Shown here in pieces: positions 1 to 7,154 of a stretch of 30,483 bases of DNA. Origin of the DNA: Crickella sp963642455 (GTDB lineage Bacteria; Bacillota; Clostridia; Peptostreptococcales; Anaerovoracaceae); contig CAVIGM010000015.1 in assembly GCA_963642455.1 (NCBI GenBank), forward strand, positions 1-30,483, read 5' to 3'. A model generated the notes under the pieces. It saw nothing but the letters and a program-made list of their open reading frames with translations. It had not been told where the DNA came from and did not search any database. A program made the position numbers and the translations under genes. Positions within the stretch are counted from its first letter, which is position 1, and each line of letters begins with the position of its first letter.

Positions 1-194
1 TCTTCAAATATATGCTTGATATGCTCACTTACGTTTGATTTACTTGTCTGGTACAGCTCACACAGCTGCGCCTGTGTCAGCCATACCGTCTCATCCACAA
101 AGCGGACATCAATTTTGGTATCTCCGCTCTCTGCCTGGTAAATGACAATTTCGCCTTGTTTTTCCTCTGTTGCAGAAACCTTATCCTCTGCCAT
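1..194 (-). CDS. RhuM-family protein, N-terminal part (cut by window edge)
   Basis: The first 64 codons read from an ATG at 192-194 and run off the left edge. The start is supported by a GGAGG ribosome binding site 7 bases upstream, inside the preceding reading frame. The visible protein has a short charged leader, then a stretch with IVIYQ, DVRFVDETVWLTQAQLCELY and SNVSEHIKHI. This is the typical opening of the virulence RhuM family: a strand-rich start, then a helix-turn-helix-like segment that may bind DNA. The biochemical role of the family is not settled; members are common on genomic islands and integrative elements. Its position directly behind an altered rlmD 3' end suggests acquired DNA. 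The family call rests on recognition of this N-terminal pattern; the rest of the gene is not visible. Confidence 0.75.
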   Translation of the reverse strand, partial: MAEDKVSATEEKQGEIVIYQAESGDTKIDVRFVDETVWLTQAQLCELYQTSKSNVSEHIKHIFE

Positions 195-196
195 AG

Positions 197-304
197 CTAC
201 ACCTCCGATTCTTCTCCGGCATCACTAAGGGGTTCATCTACTTCTTCATCTTCTTCATCCGTTTCCTGCACATACTCCTTGATTTGCGGATAGGTTGCAC
301 CTTT
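197..304 (-). pseudogene. Vestigial reading-frame tail behind the rlmD stop codon
   Basis: Directly after the rlmD TAG (305-307) the same frame stays open for 35 codons and ends at a TAG at 197-199. It begins KGATYPQIKEYVQE and then becomes strongly acidic, ending GEESEV. The GATYPQIKEYV pattern resembles, from memory, a small C-terminal module often found fused to rlmD or to methyltransferases beside clostridial integrative elements; there it continues for about 50 more residues, which are missing here. There is no convincing own start codon. The segment holds the ribosome binding site of the RhuM gene, and its stop lies two bases before that start. It reads most simply as a scar: a longer rlmD 3' end interrupted by a nonsense codon and then cut short. 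Confidence 0.5.
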
Positions 305-1813
305 CTAGAAGCCGGACATATCCATATTCTCCAATGAGAACTCCACACGCACCTTTTTCGAGTCGATTTCTCCCTTGGAAAGAAGAACAACCGTCTCCAC
401 ACATCCCGTCCACGGGAACATGTCCACAGGAGTTGCCTCTATGAATTTGTAGCCTTGCTCGCCAAGATATTTAACATCTCTTGCCAGTGTTCCGGCATCA
501 CAAGAGATATAGACTATTCTCGAAACGCCCGCATCTGCAATCGCCTGAAGCAGTGCCTCATCGCAGCCAGCGCGTGGTGGGTCGAGAATCGCAACGATTT
601 CCGAGGTCTTCTCGGCCTCATTTTCAGCCTCGGCCTCAGCCTCGGTCTCAGCCTCGGTCTCCTTCCGTCTTCCTCCAGAAAGTGCCTCTGCAAGCTTAGC
701 CTCGGCGGACCAACTCTCGCGCTCGATGGATGCATCGGCGCAGGCTGGGAGCACTTCCTCGGCCTTTCCACAAATATATCTGGCATTTACTATGCCATTA
801 ATTGTCGCATTTCTGTTGGCATCAATGACAGCCTCTTTGACAAGCTCAATTCCGATGACCTGCTTCGCCTTATCGGCCATGCTAAGACCGATTGTTCCGA
901 TTCCGCAATAAATGTCGAGCAAGGTCTCCTTGCCGCTAAGATTCGCATATTCTGCGGCTTTATTATAGAGCTTGATCATCTGCTCGGTATTCACTTGATA
1001 GAAGGACGGTGCGGAGATTTCGAACTTAAGTGTTCTGCCCTCTTCATCGCCCGCATCGAAACAGACAGCATCGGTAATCGTTCTTTTGCCGGCTATGAGC
1101 TTATATTTTCCGTCAGTTAGTGCGTACACGCTCTCAAGATAGCCTGGGCATTCCTCGTCCATTGCATAGATCAAATCTTCAAGGTATTTCACCTTGTCGG
1201 GTCTGCATTCGAGAATGACCATGACCTCGCCGGTGCCGTAGGCTGTTCTTACTATTACCTGCTTGATTTCGCCACGATTGAATCGACGAACTACCTTGGT
1301 TATCGCGTCCGCTGCCTCGCTTTGGAGCATGCACTCCTCCACGTCAACTATTAGATGCGATTTTCTCTCATAGAAACCTATGAAAGACGTTCTCGCCTTC
1401 CCGTCTTTTGCAAAAGCAGGATATTCGCCTTTGTTTCTATACTTATAAGGCTCGTCCATGCCTATCGTCTCGCGCACCGTTGGCGCATCGATTCCGCCGA
1501 TTCTTTCGAGCTTATTTCTGACCTGCTTCTGCTTGAGCTTAAGCTGAGCAGCATAATCCATATTCTGCAGAGCGCAGCCGCCGCATTTATCCGCGTATGG
1601 GCAGGCAGGCTCGATTCTGTCCTCGGAAGGCTCTAACAGGCTGATGAGCTTCGCCTCTGCGTAGTTCTTCTTAAGCTTTGTTATGCCAGCTCTCACCCTA
1701 TCTCCTGGTATTGTATTAGGAACGAAAACAGCAAGGCCGTCTACCCTGCCAAGTCCCGCGCCCTCGGAAGTAAGGTCCTCTATTATCGTTTCAAAAGTAT
1801 CGCCTTTATTCAT
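305..1813 (-). CDS. rlmD: 23S rRNA (uracil-C5)-methyltransferase, RlmD/RumA type
   Basis: Predicted SAM-dependent enzyme of 502 residues that makes 5-methyluridine in 23S rRNA. A TRAM RNA-binding domain covers about residues 1-62. Iron-sulfur cluster cysteines are visible at 71, 77, 80 (CPYADKCGGC) and 161. The Rossmann methyltransferase domain has LLDIYCGIGTIGL, then DPPRAGC from residue 411 and the catalytic cysteine 438 in SCDAGTLARDV. Two features are odd. About 45 extra residues, including a Glu/Ala run at roughly 384-401, sit between VLPACAD and DPPRAGC, where the family normally has a short loop. Also, about 22 residues follow VETVVLLSKG, where most homologues end. Whether it targets U1939, U747 or both cannot be told from sequence. 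It is the last core gene of the whiA-side cluster, with a two-base gap after it toward whiA. Confidence 0.93.
   Translation of the reverse strand: MNKGDTFETIIEDLTSEGAGLGRVDGLAVFVPNTIPGDRVRAGITKLKKNYAEAKLISLLEPSEDRIEPACPYADKCGGCALQNMDYAAQLKLKQKQVRNKLERIGGIDAPTVRETIGMDEPYKYRNKGEYPAFAKDGKARTSFIGFYERKSHLIVDVEECMLQSEAADAITKVVRRFNRGEIKQVIVRTAYGTGEVMVILECRPDKVKYLEDLIYAMDEECPGYLESVYALTDGKYKLIAGKRTITDAVCFDAGDEEGRTLKFEISAPSFYQVNTEQMIKLYNKAAEYANLSGKETLLDIYCGIGTIGLSMADKAKQVIGIELVKEAVIDANRNATINGIVNARYICGKAEEVLPACADASIERESWSAEAKLAEALSGGRRKETEAETEAEAEAENEAEKTSEIVAILDPPRAGCDEALLQAIADAGVSRIVYISCDAGTLARDVKYLGEQGYKFIEATPVDMFPWTGCVETVVLLSKGEIDSKKVRVEFSLENMDMSGF
611..661 (-). repeat. Hexanucleotide repeat tract in rlmD coding Glu-Ala/Glu-Thr
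   Basis: On the coding strand the tract is a run of GAGGCC, GAGGCT and GAGACC units, interrupted once by a GAAAAT-type unit. It codes for alternating Glu-Ala and Glu-Thr. Units are multiples of three, so gain or loss keeps the frame. It sits in a predicted surface loop just before the DPPRAGC motif. Confidence 0.8.
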
Positions 1814-1815
1814 AG

Positions 1816-2769
1816 TTATAAATTCTCCGCTATCTCCTTAAGCTTCGCAAAGCGCTTGCTGACTCCGGGCTTCTTAATCGGCGGGCTTAGCATTTCGCCG
1901 ATATCCGTAAGCGACGCGTCTGGGTTCTCCATGCGAAGTTCCGCAACATCCCTAAGCTGCGATGGCAGATAATCCCATTTGCCAGCTTCTTGGATTCGCC
2001 TTATCCACCTCTGCTGTTCCTCCGAGGCCGTAAGTGACTTATCCAAATTTGCCGAGTCGCAATTCGCGAGCCTTTGCGCCGCGATTTTTCTTTCTTTGAG
2101 AGCCCTCACATTCTCGAATTCGAGCACCGCATCATCTGCGCCCATAATTCCGAGTATGTCGCTCACATAATCACCTTTCTTGACATATACGACATGGTCA
2201 TCGTTTCTCTCGACATAATTCGCCGAGAGGTCAACGAAACTGCCGACGAGCTTGCGAAGGTCCGTTGCAATCTGCTTGCTCTGTAATACGAATTCAAGCT
2301 GGTAGCTTCGCTTCGGGTCGCTTATCGTTCCGCAGCCAAGGAAAATCCCTCTGACATAGGCCTTCTTGTCGCATTTCTTCGAGACAATCGGCGGATATAT
2401 CCCGTCGCTGAAGTAGTCGTTGCCCTCGCGAATAAGAAGCAGGCCTGTTTCTCTCAGTATCTGCGAGCTTTTCTCGTCGGGGCTGATTGTCAGATAGTAT
2501 CTATAGCCTTTCGCCCTTGATTTGCCAGGTGCCCTCGATTCTCCAACCTCAAGGCCCGCCGTGCTTCCGAAATATTCCTTGATCAGCTTCTTGTAATGCC
2601 TTGCAATTGCCGCATCCTCTGTAGACGCCACGATTGCGAAGCGCCCTCCTCCGGCCAATCTAAGAGAACCGGCAACCCGAAGGAAGCCGGATATTTCCGC
2701 CAGCATGCAACATTTCTTTGCAGGCTCGATTCTCGCTAATTCTTTTTTTACATCCGATGAAAAAGACAT
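1816..2769 (-). CDS. whiA: Sporulation/division regulator WhiA
   Basis: Protein of 317 residues matching WhiA of Gram-positive bacteria: an N-terminal domain related to LAGLIDADG homing endonucleases but without nuclease activity, and a C-terminal helix-turn-helix (SLTDIGEMLSPPIKKPGVSKRF) that binds DNA. Visible family signatures are KKELARI, CCMLAEISGFLRVAGSL, KKCDKKAYVRGIFLGCGTISDP and the YHLEF-like motif YQLEFVL. In Streptomyces WhiA is a sporulation regulator; in Bacillus it affects division and chromosome segregation. Its ATG overlaps the rapZ stop by one base (TAATG), which suggests translational coupling. rapZ is the usual neighbour, but yvcK, which normally lies between them, is absent. 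Confidence 0.95.
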   Translation of the reverse strand: MSFSSDVKKELARIEPAKKCCMLAEISGFLRVAGSLRLAGGGRFAIVASTEDAAIARHYKKLIKEYFGSTAGLEVGESRAPGKSRAKGYRYYLTISPDEKSSQILRETGLLLIREGNDYFSDGIYPPIVSKKCDKKAYVRGIFLGCGTISDPKRSYQLEFVLQSKQIATDLRKLVGSFVDLSANYVERNDDHVVYVKKGDYVSDILGIMGADDAVLEFENVRALKERKIAAQRLANCDSANLDKSLTASEEQQRWIRRIQEAGKWDYLPSQLRDVAELRMENPDASLTDIGEMLSPPIKKPGVSKRFAKLKEIAENL

Positions 2770-3638
2770 TATTTCCCTTTCGCCATGAGGTCGACATCTC
2801 GGTGCGTCACGCTTGCCTTAATTCCTCTATCGCCGAAAATTCTCGCAAGCTCGTTGGTCACCGCAACGCTTCTGTGGTGCCCGCCCGTGCAACCTACCGA
2901 AATATTCAAATGATATTTGCCCTCTTCAATATAGCCCGGTATCATCTTCTCAATAATCTTAGGAAATTCCGCGAGGAAATCCTGGGCAAGCGGGGATTTG
3001 AGAACATAGTCCGATACCTTCTTGTTGTTGCCCGAGAGTTTTCTGAGGCTTGGCACATAATATGGATTAGGCAGGAACCTCATATCCATTATCAGGTCGG
3101 ACTCAGTCGGAATTCCGTATTTGAAGCCGAAAGATGTGATGTTGATATGGAAAGAATTCTCGTCAAGCCCGCCGAGTATCCTCTCGTTCAGCTCCTTATA
3201 TAAATCCGCAACCTTAAGGCCTGTTGTATCTATAACATAGTCGGCTTTCTTTCTGATCTCCTTGAGCAGCTCTCTCTCCTTCTCAATCGTCTCATAAGTA
3301 GCCTTGCCGCCTGTCATCGGGTGGCTGCGCCTTGTCTCGCTATATCTTTTGACAATGGTCGATGCTGCCGCCTCTATGAAGATAACCTTGCACTCCAAGG
3401 AAGAAGTCTCTCTAAGTTCGTCGACTATGCTCTCGAGGCTATAGAAAAAATTCTTGCTTCGGATGTCGGTACCGAAGGCGAGCTTCTCGAAGTCGTTCGA
3501 ATTCGTGCTAAGGTCGATGAAGTTCTTGATAAGAGCAGGTGGAATATTGTCTATGCAGTAATATCCCTGGTCCTCGAACCAATCAATAGCTCTGGAACGG
3601 CCTGCGCCGGAAAGACCTGTAACAATTATAACTTCCAT
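2769..3638 (-). CDS. rapZ: RNase adapter RapZ / YvcJ-type nucleotide-binding protein
   Basis: Protein of 289 residues, the usual length for RapZ/YvcJ. The N-terminal domain has a P-loop GLSGAGRS at residues 8-15 followed by the family signature YYCIDNIPPALI; the C-terminal domain holds CTGGHHRSVAV, the part that in enterobacterial RapZ binds glucosamine-6-phosphate and small RNA. In Bacillota its nucleotidase activity and a link to carbon metabolism or competence are known, but its RNA role is less clear. The Walker lysine is replaced by arginine at position 14, as is also seen in actinobacterial members. The start has a good GAGGAG site. It is coupled to whiA by a one-base overlap and lies 36 bases after the PHP gene. 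Confidence 0.94.
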   Translation of the reverse strand: MEVIIVTGLSGAGRSRAIDWFEDQGYYCIDNIPPALIKNFIDLSTNSNDFEKLAFGTDIRSKNFFYSLESIVDELRETSSLECKVIFIEAAASTIVKRYSETRRSHPMTGGKATYETIEKERELLKEIRKKADYVIDTTGLKVADLYKELNERILGGLDENSFHINITSFGFKYGIPTESDLIMDMRFLPNPYYVPSLRKLSGNNKKVSDYVLKSPLAQDFLAEFPKIIEKMIPGYIEEGKYHLNISVGCTGGHHRSVAVTNELARIFGDRGIKASVTHRDVDLMAKGK

Positions 3639-3674
3639 TATTTTCTCTCCTCAAGATTATATTCTCTTCTAGAT

Positions 3675-4442
3675 TTATCTTCTTTCTTCAAGATTCACAA
3701 TTCTCGATAAATCAAGCCCTGCCTCAATAGCCTTTGCGACGCTCGTTACATAGCGTCCGACCTGACCTGGCTTGTGGGCATCCGAGCCGATGATGAAGCT
3801 TACATCATAGCCCGAGGCAAGCCTGAGTTCGTCTACTGTCATGTGCTTATGCTTGGCGTTGATTTCCATCAAAGTTCCCGTACTCTCGCAGGCCTTGCAT
3901 AACTCCACCATATCGAAAGGAGCCTTGTCGCCCGGATGCGTGAGGACTTTAATATTATTATTGTGAAGCGCCCTAAGAGCAATCTCGGTATTAAATTCTC
4001 TTAGCCTTTCTATTTCGGATCGACTTACTATTCCGCGGCCCGACATGAAATTCCTAAGCATCTTAGAATTCGTCGTGCCATAATGATAGCCTACATTTAC
4101 GAAATCAAAGAGCTCGAATTCTTCGTCCTTGAGGTCCGTTCCGTTCGGAGTATCTACGATGTCTGCCTCTACGCCGAGCAGAATCTCAATGTTAGGATAG
4201 AGAACCTTTGCCTCTTCGATATCCTCACGCATCTTCGGAATCTTCTTAATGTTGATTCCGTATATCTCGTGTGGGCCATGGTCTGTAATGGCAATGGTCT
4301 CAAGGCCGAGCGCCGCTGCCGCTGCCACATTCTCAAGTATGCTTCCGGTCGCATGTAGATATGGGCCGGCACACGAATATGTGGTATGCGTATGAAGATC
4401 ATATTTAAGTCTGTATTTTTTTCTTATATCTGTCTCGTTCAT
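3675..4442 (-). CDS. PHP-domain phosphoesterase, YcdX-like
   Basis: Protein of 255 residues with a complete polymerase-and-histidinol-phosphatase metal site: DLHTHTTYS (His17, His19), ITDHGP, GVEADIVD, LTHPGDK and GSDAHKPGQVG. These are the ordered histidine and acidic ligands of a trinuclear metal centre that hydrolyses phosphomonoesters. The arrangement fits the YcdX-like subgroup more than the histidinol phosphatases or DNA polymerase PHP domains. In many Clostridia the gene sits between murB and rapZ, exactly as here, 12 bases after murB. The substrate is unknown. The ribosome binding site is weak (AGAGAG), and the start follows from the conserved N-terminus. Confidence 0.88.
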   Translation of the reverse strand: MNETDIRKKYRLKYDLHTHTTYSCAGPYLHATGSILENVAAAAALGLETIAITDHGPHEIYGINIKKIPKMREDIEEAKVLYPNIEILLGVEADIVDTPNGTDLKDEEFELFDFVNVGYHYGTTNSKMLRNFMSGRGIVSRSEIERLREFNTEIALRALHNNNIKVLTHPGDKAPFDMVELCKACESTGTLMEINAKHKHMTVDELRLASGYDVSFIIGSDAHKPGQVGRYVTSVAKAIEAGLDLSRIVNLEERR

Positions 4443-4454
4443 TCTCTCGCTCTC

Positions 4455-5369
4455 TTATAAAACTTCTCCGATAATTCTAACTTCGGGCTCGAGCATAATT
4501 CCCGAATTCTCATATACCTTCTGCTGAACGTATTTCATAAGCTCAAGAACATCGCTGCAGCTTGCGCCACCTATATTGATGATGAAGCCGCTATGCTTCT
4601 CGGATACCTTGGCTCCTCCTATTGTATATCCTTTAAGACCAGCATCTTCAATCAGAGCTGCCGCATATCCGCCGACAGGCCTTTTGAAGGTAGAGCCCGC
4701 GCTTGGATATTGCACCGGTTGCTTCGCATTTCTTCTTGCGCTAAGCTCGGATATTCTTGCCGCAATCGCATCGCTGTCGTCGGGTTCAAGTCCGAGCACT
4801 ACGCTAAGGACTATATCTCCTGTTTCTTGAATAATGCTATGCCTGTAACCAAGCTCAAGCTCGTCTTTGCTAAGCTCTGTGATGCGGCTTCCGTCTGCGC
4901 TCATAAGCCTTGCGCTCAGCACGATGTCCTTCATCTCGCCGCCGTATGCTCCCGCATTCATGAAGATAGCTCCGCCGATTGTGCCAGGGATTCCGCTTGC
5001 AAATTCCATTCCGGCAAGTCCGCTGCGGCATGCAAAAGAGCTCGTGCCAGATAGAAGCTTGGCTGCTCCGACCGTTATTTCGTTATCCTTAACGCTTATA
5101 TCGCCGAAAGCCTCTCCGAGCTTAATTATAATGCCCCTATAGCCCTTGTCCGAGAAAAGGAAATTCGAGCCGTTTCCGATGATAAGGTGTGGAACATCCT
5201 TCTCGCAAGCTATCTTAAGTACGGCCGCAAGTTCCTCTTCATTCTGGACGCTTACAAATATATCTGCAGGTCCTCCGATGTTGAAGGATGTGTGCTCGCT
5301 TAGTGGCTCGTCTTTTCTTATTTGTTCTTCCGGAATAGCTTCCGATATAAGCTTATAGATTTGTTCCAT
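4455..5369 (-). CDS. murB: UDP-N-acetylenolpyruvoylglucosamine reductase MurB
   Basis: FAD-dependent enzyme of peptidoglycan synthesis that reduces UDP-GlcNAc-enolpyruvate to UDP-MurNAc with NADPH in the cytoplasm. The 304 residues show the FAD-binding signatures NIGGPADIFV and GNGSNFLFSDKGYRG, then SGIPGTIGGAIFMNAGAYGGEM, the YRHS segment, SAGSTFKRP with the catalytic serine, and a C-terminal EPEVRIIG with the catalytic glutamate. The compact form without the extra type I loop is the type II enzyme typical of Gram-positives. The start lies 3 bases after the permease stop, so the two genes are probably co-transcribed. Confidence 0.96.
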   Translation of the reverse strand: MEQIYKLISEAIPEEQIRKDEPLSEHTSFNIGGPADIFVSVQNEEELAAVLKIACEKDVPHLIIGNGSNFLFSDKGYRGIIIKLGEAFGDISVKDNEITVGAAKLLSGTSSFACRSGLAGMEFASGIPGTIGGAIFMNAGAYGGEMKDIVLSARLMSADGSRITELSKDELELGYRHSIIQETGDIVLSVVLGLEPDDSDAIAARISELSARRNAKQPVQYPSAGSTFKRPVGGYAAALIEDAGLKGYTIGGAKVSEKHSGFIINIGGASCSDVLELMKYVQQKVYENSGIMLEPEVRIIGEVL

Positions 5370-5372
5370 CGT

Positions 5373-6884
5373 CTATTCTTCTTCCTGTTTCTCGGCTGGT
5401 TCACNNNNNNNNNNNNNNNNNNNNNNNNNNNNNNNNNNNNNNNNNNNNNNNNNNNNNNNNNNNNNNNNNGAATTCTCGATTCCGTCCGAATTCTCCGCCT
5501 CGTCAGCTTTCTTGATTTTGTCAAGAACGTCTTTGAATTTGTGCTTCTGTTTCTTCTTTGCCGGCTTACTCATCTCAATCTCATCCATATCTATCTTATA
5601 CGGATCGAGGTTGTAATAATCCATTGTGGCTATTTTCTTGTCCTTCTCCTTGAGCTTCCTTATTGCTATTTTGTCGACGTACCTGTAAATAAGCGCGAAG
5701 ACAGGCGTTCCGAATGCCATTCCCATGAAGCCGAAGAGTCCGCCACCGATAAGTACCGCAACAAGTGTCCAGAAGCTGCTGATTCCGATTGCGTCTCCAA
5801 CAACCTTAGGTCCGATTACGTTTCCATCAAGCTGCTGAATGATGAGTATGATTATTATGAAATACAGCGACTGTGTCGGATCCTCAAGCAAGAGCATCAG
5901 CGCCGACGGAATCGCTCCCATAAAAGGCCCGAAGAATGGAATTACATTCGTCACTCCAACAATTACGGCTATCATCGGTGCGAACGAAATATTGAATATA
6001 AGCAGAACTATATATGTTAGAACTCCGATTATAACACTGTCTATAATTCTTCCTACGATATATCCGATGAAGGTCTCATTGAAAATGCTAACAAATTCAT
6101 AGATTCCCTCGCTTCTCTTCTCTGAGCAGCAGGATGCAACAAGCTTTCTTCCTATTGCAAAAATGTGCTCTTTGTTGTTCAGAAGGTAGAGCATGATGAG
6201 AAGTCCCATCAGGAACTCGAAAGCCACATTGAACATAGAGACGATTCCGTTGGAAATTGCAGTTACAAGCGAGCTTGCGTTCTCATTGTTGAGGACATTT
6301 GTCTGCAACCACTGGTAGATCTCCATAACTCCCTTATCTGCAAAATTCGTCACAGATCTTTGGAGTGCCGGGAAATCCGCAAGCGAGGTGGTAGCCCAGT
6401 CTGTCAGCTGCTTGATCTTATCCGGCAGACTGCTGATGAAGCTTCCCGATCCTTCTATCAATTTAGGGAAAACCGAATATACGAGAAGAGCCACAACGCC
6501 TATCACCACGAAGAAAGCCACGATGCTCGCAATCGTTTTTGAAATCATAAGAGCTGTTCTGTTCTCCTGCGCATGATCTCTTTGCTCATATTCCGCTGCC
6601 TTAGCAGAAGCCGTATCCGGATGGATGAAAGCCGGTGTATATGGCTTAAGTCCTGCTGTCAGCCTCTTGTATATCCTTATTACGATCCAGTTGAAGAGTG
6701 GGCATGTCAGAAAAGCCAGAATGATTCCAACATAGAAAGGCATGAGGGTATCGTTAATCGTGTCGAAGCCTATGCTGATTTTCGAATTCTCAATCCAATC
6801 GTTGAAGACAATCAGGATTATGCCCGTTATCAGAATGATTGATGCCGCCTTCACATATGAGCTGCTAAAAAATTTCTTTAACAC
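5373..6884 (-). CDS. AI-2E family transporter (UPF0118-type permease)
   Basis: Integral membrane protein of about 503 residues with seven to eight hydrophobic segments, the pattern of the AI-2E (autoinducer-2 exporter/TqsA-like) family. Signatures are the N-terminal LMPFYVGIILAFLTCPLFNW, a central long soluble stretch, then IGYIVGRIIDSVIIGVLTYI, TNVIPFFGPFMGAIPSALMLL and the QLDGNVIGPKVVGDAIGIS motif followed by the last helices. Members export AI-2, other solutes or sodium, so substrate is not assigned. The start is GTG at 6882-6884, backed by AGGAG 7 bases upstream. The cytoplasmic C-terminus is long, charged and interrupted by 65 unknown bases; the frame agrees on both sides of the gap. 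It heads the cluster running to rlmD. Confidence 0.88.
   Translation of the reverse strand: MLKKFFSSSYVKAASIILITGIILIVFNDWIENSKISIGFDTINDTLMPFYVGIILAFLTCPLFNWIVIRIYKRLTAGLKPYTPAFIHPDTASAKAAEYEQRDHAQENRTALMISKTIASIVAFFVVIGVVALLVYSVFPKLIEGSGSFISSLPDKIKQLTDWATTSLADFPALQRSVTNFADKGVMEIYQWLQTNVLNNENASSLVTAISNGIVSMFNVAFEFLMGLLIMLYLLNNKEHIFAIGRKLVASCCSEKRSEGIYEFVSIFNETFIGYIVGRIIDSVIIGVLTYIVLLIFNISFAPMIAVIVGVTNVIPFFGPFMGAIPSALMLLLEDPTQSLYFIIIILIIQQLDGNVIGPKVVGDAIGISSFWTLVAVLIGGGLFGFMGMAFGTPVFALIYRYVDKIAIRKLKEKDKKIATMDYYNLDPYKIDMDEIEMSKPAKKKQKHKFKDVLDKIKKADEAENSDGIENXXXXXXXXXXXXXXXXXXXXXXXEPAEKQEEE
5405..5469. other. Assembly gap of 65 N inside the permease C-terminus
   Basis: Sixty-five undetermined bases lie within the coding region for the hydrophilic tail of the AI-2E-type permease. 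The flanking residues are acidic (ENSDGIEN before, EPAEKQEEE after), so the missing part may be a Glu-rich repeat like those in rlmD and dnaX. The length may be an estimate. Confidence 0.95.
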
Positions 6885-6980
6885 TTTTTTTCTCCTATCA
6901 AATTGCTATTAAATTGCTATATTTGCTTGCGCTCGCGCCGCCTTATTTCTATTTAATTGCTGCTACATTACTATTCATAT

Positions 6981-7009
6981 ATTGTATATTATATTATTGA
7001 ATAAATCAA
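6981..7009 (-). promoter_or_regulatory. Promoter for the permease-murB-rapZ-whiA-rlmD cluster
   Basis: On the minus strand TTGATT (7004-7009) and TACAAT (6981-6986) are separated by 17 bases, a good housekeeping sigma-factor match in an AT-rich stretch. It lies about 100 bases upstream of the GTG start at 6884, and the genes downstream are packed without room for other promoters. Confidence 0.6.
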
Positions 7010-7010
7010 T

Positions 7011-7039
7011 TTGAAGCCTGCATCAAGCGGTAGTATGCT
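7011..7039 (+). promoter_or_regulatory. Upstream promoter-like unit for yedF
   Basis: TTGAAG (7011-7016) and TATGCT (7034-7039) with a 17-base spacer. The -10 lies in a 20-base box, CGGTAGTATGCTAAGCACGA at 7028-7047, that is repeated 38 bases downstream over a second promoter. It is back to back with the minus-strand promoter whose -35 ends at 7009. Confidence 0.45.
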
Positions 7040-7113
7040 AAGCACGATTTGAGATTTTTCTTATACGGTAGTATACTAAAAACGAATCGAATAATTCATT
7101 ATTTAGTATGTTA
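7028..7113 (+). repeat. Direct repeats with palindromic TAGTATRCTA core upstream of yedF
   Basis: Box 1 is CGGTAGTATGCTAAGCACGA at 7028-7047. Box 2 is CGGTAGTATACTAAAAACGA at 7066-7085, with 16 of 20 positions identical. A weaker third core, TAGTATGTTA, lies at 7104-7113. Core-to-core steps are 38 and 35 bases. The two full boxes overlap -10 elements, so they may be operators or just duplicated promoters. Confidence 0.55.
7049..7077 (+). promoter_or_regulatory. Main predicted promoter for yedF
   Basis: TTGAGA (7049-7054), a 17-base spacer and TATACT (7072-7077) give five of six matches in each hexamer. The -10 is inside the perfect ten-base palindrome TAGTATACTA at 7069-7078. The predicted transcript would start near 7084, about 70 bases before the yedF ATG. 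Confidence 0.6.
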
Positions 7114-7154
7114 TTTATCGTTATTTATCGTTATTTTTCAAGGAGGATTATTAA

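Noticed and set aside
455..1120. Long plus-strand open frame opposite rlmD
   Set aside because: It lies antisense to a clear methyltransferase, its Leu/Gly repeats are the complement of the Glu/Ala tract, and it matches no family I recognise.
7111..7130. Tandem TTATTTATCG decamers before yedF as a possible regulatory array
   Set aside because: Only two copies in very AT-rich leader DNA between the promoter and ribosome binding site; too little to call.
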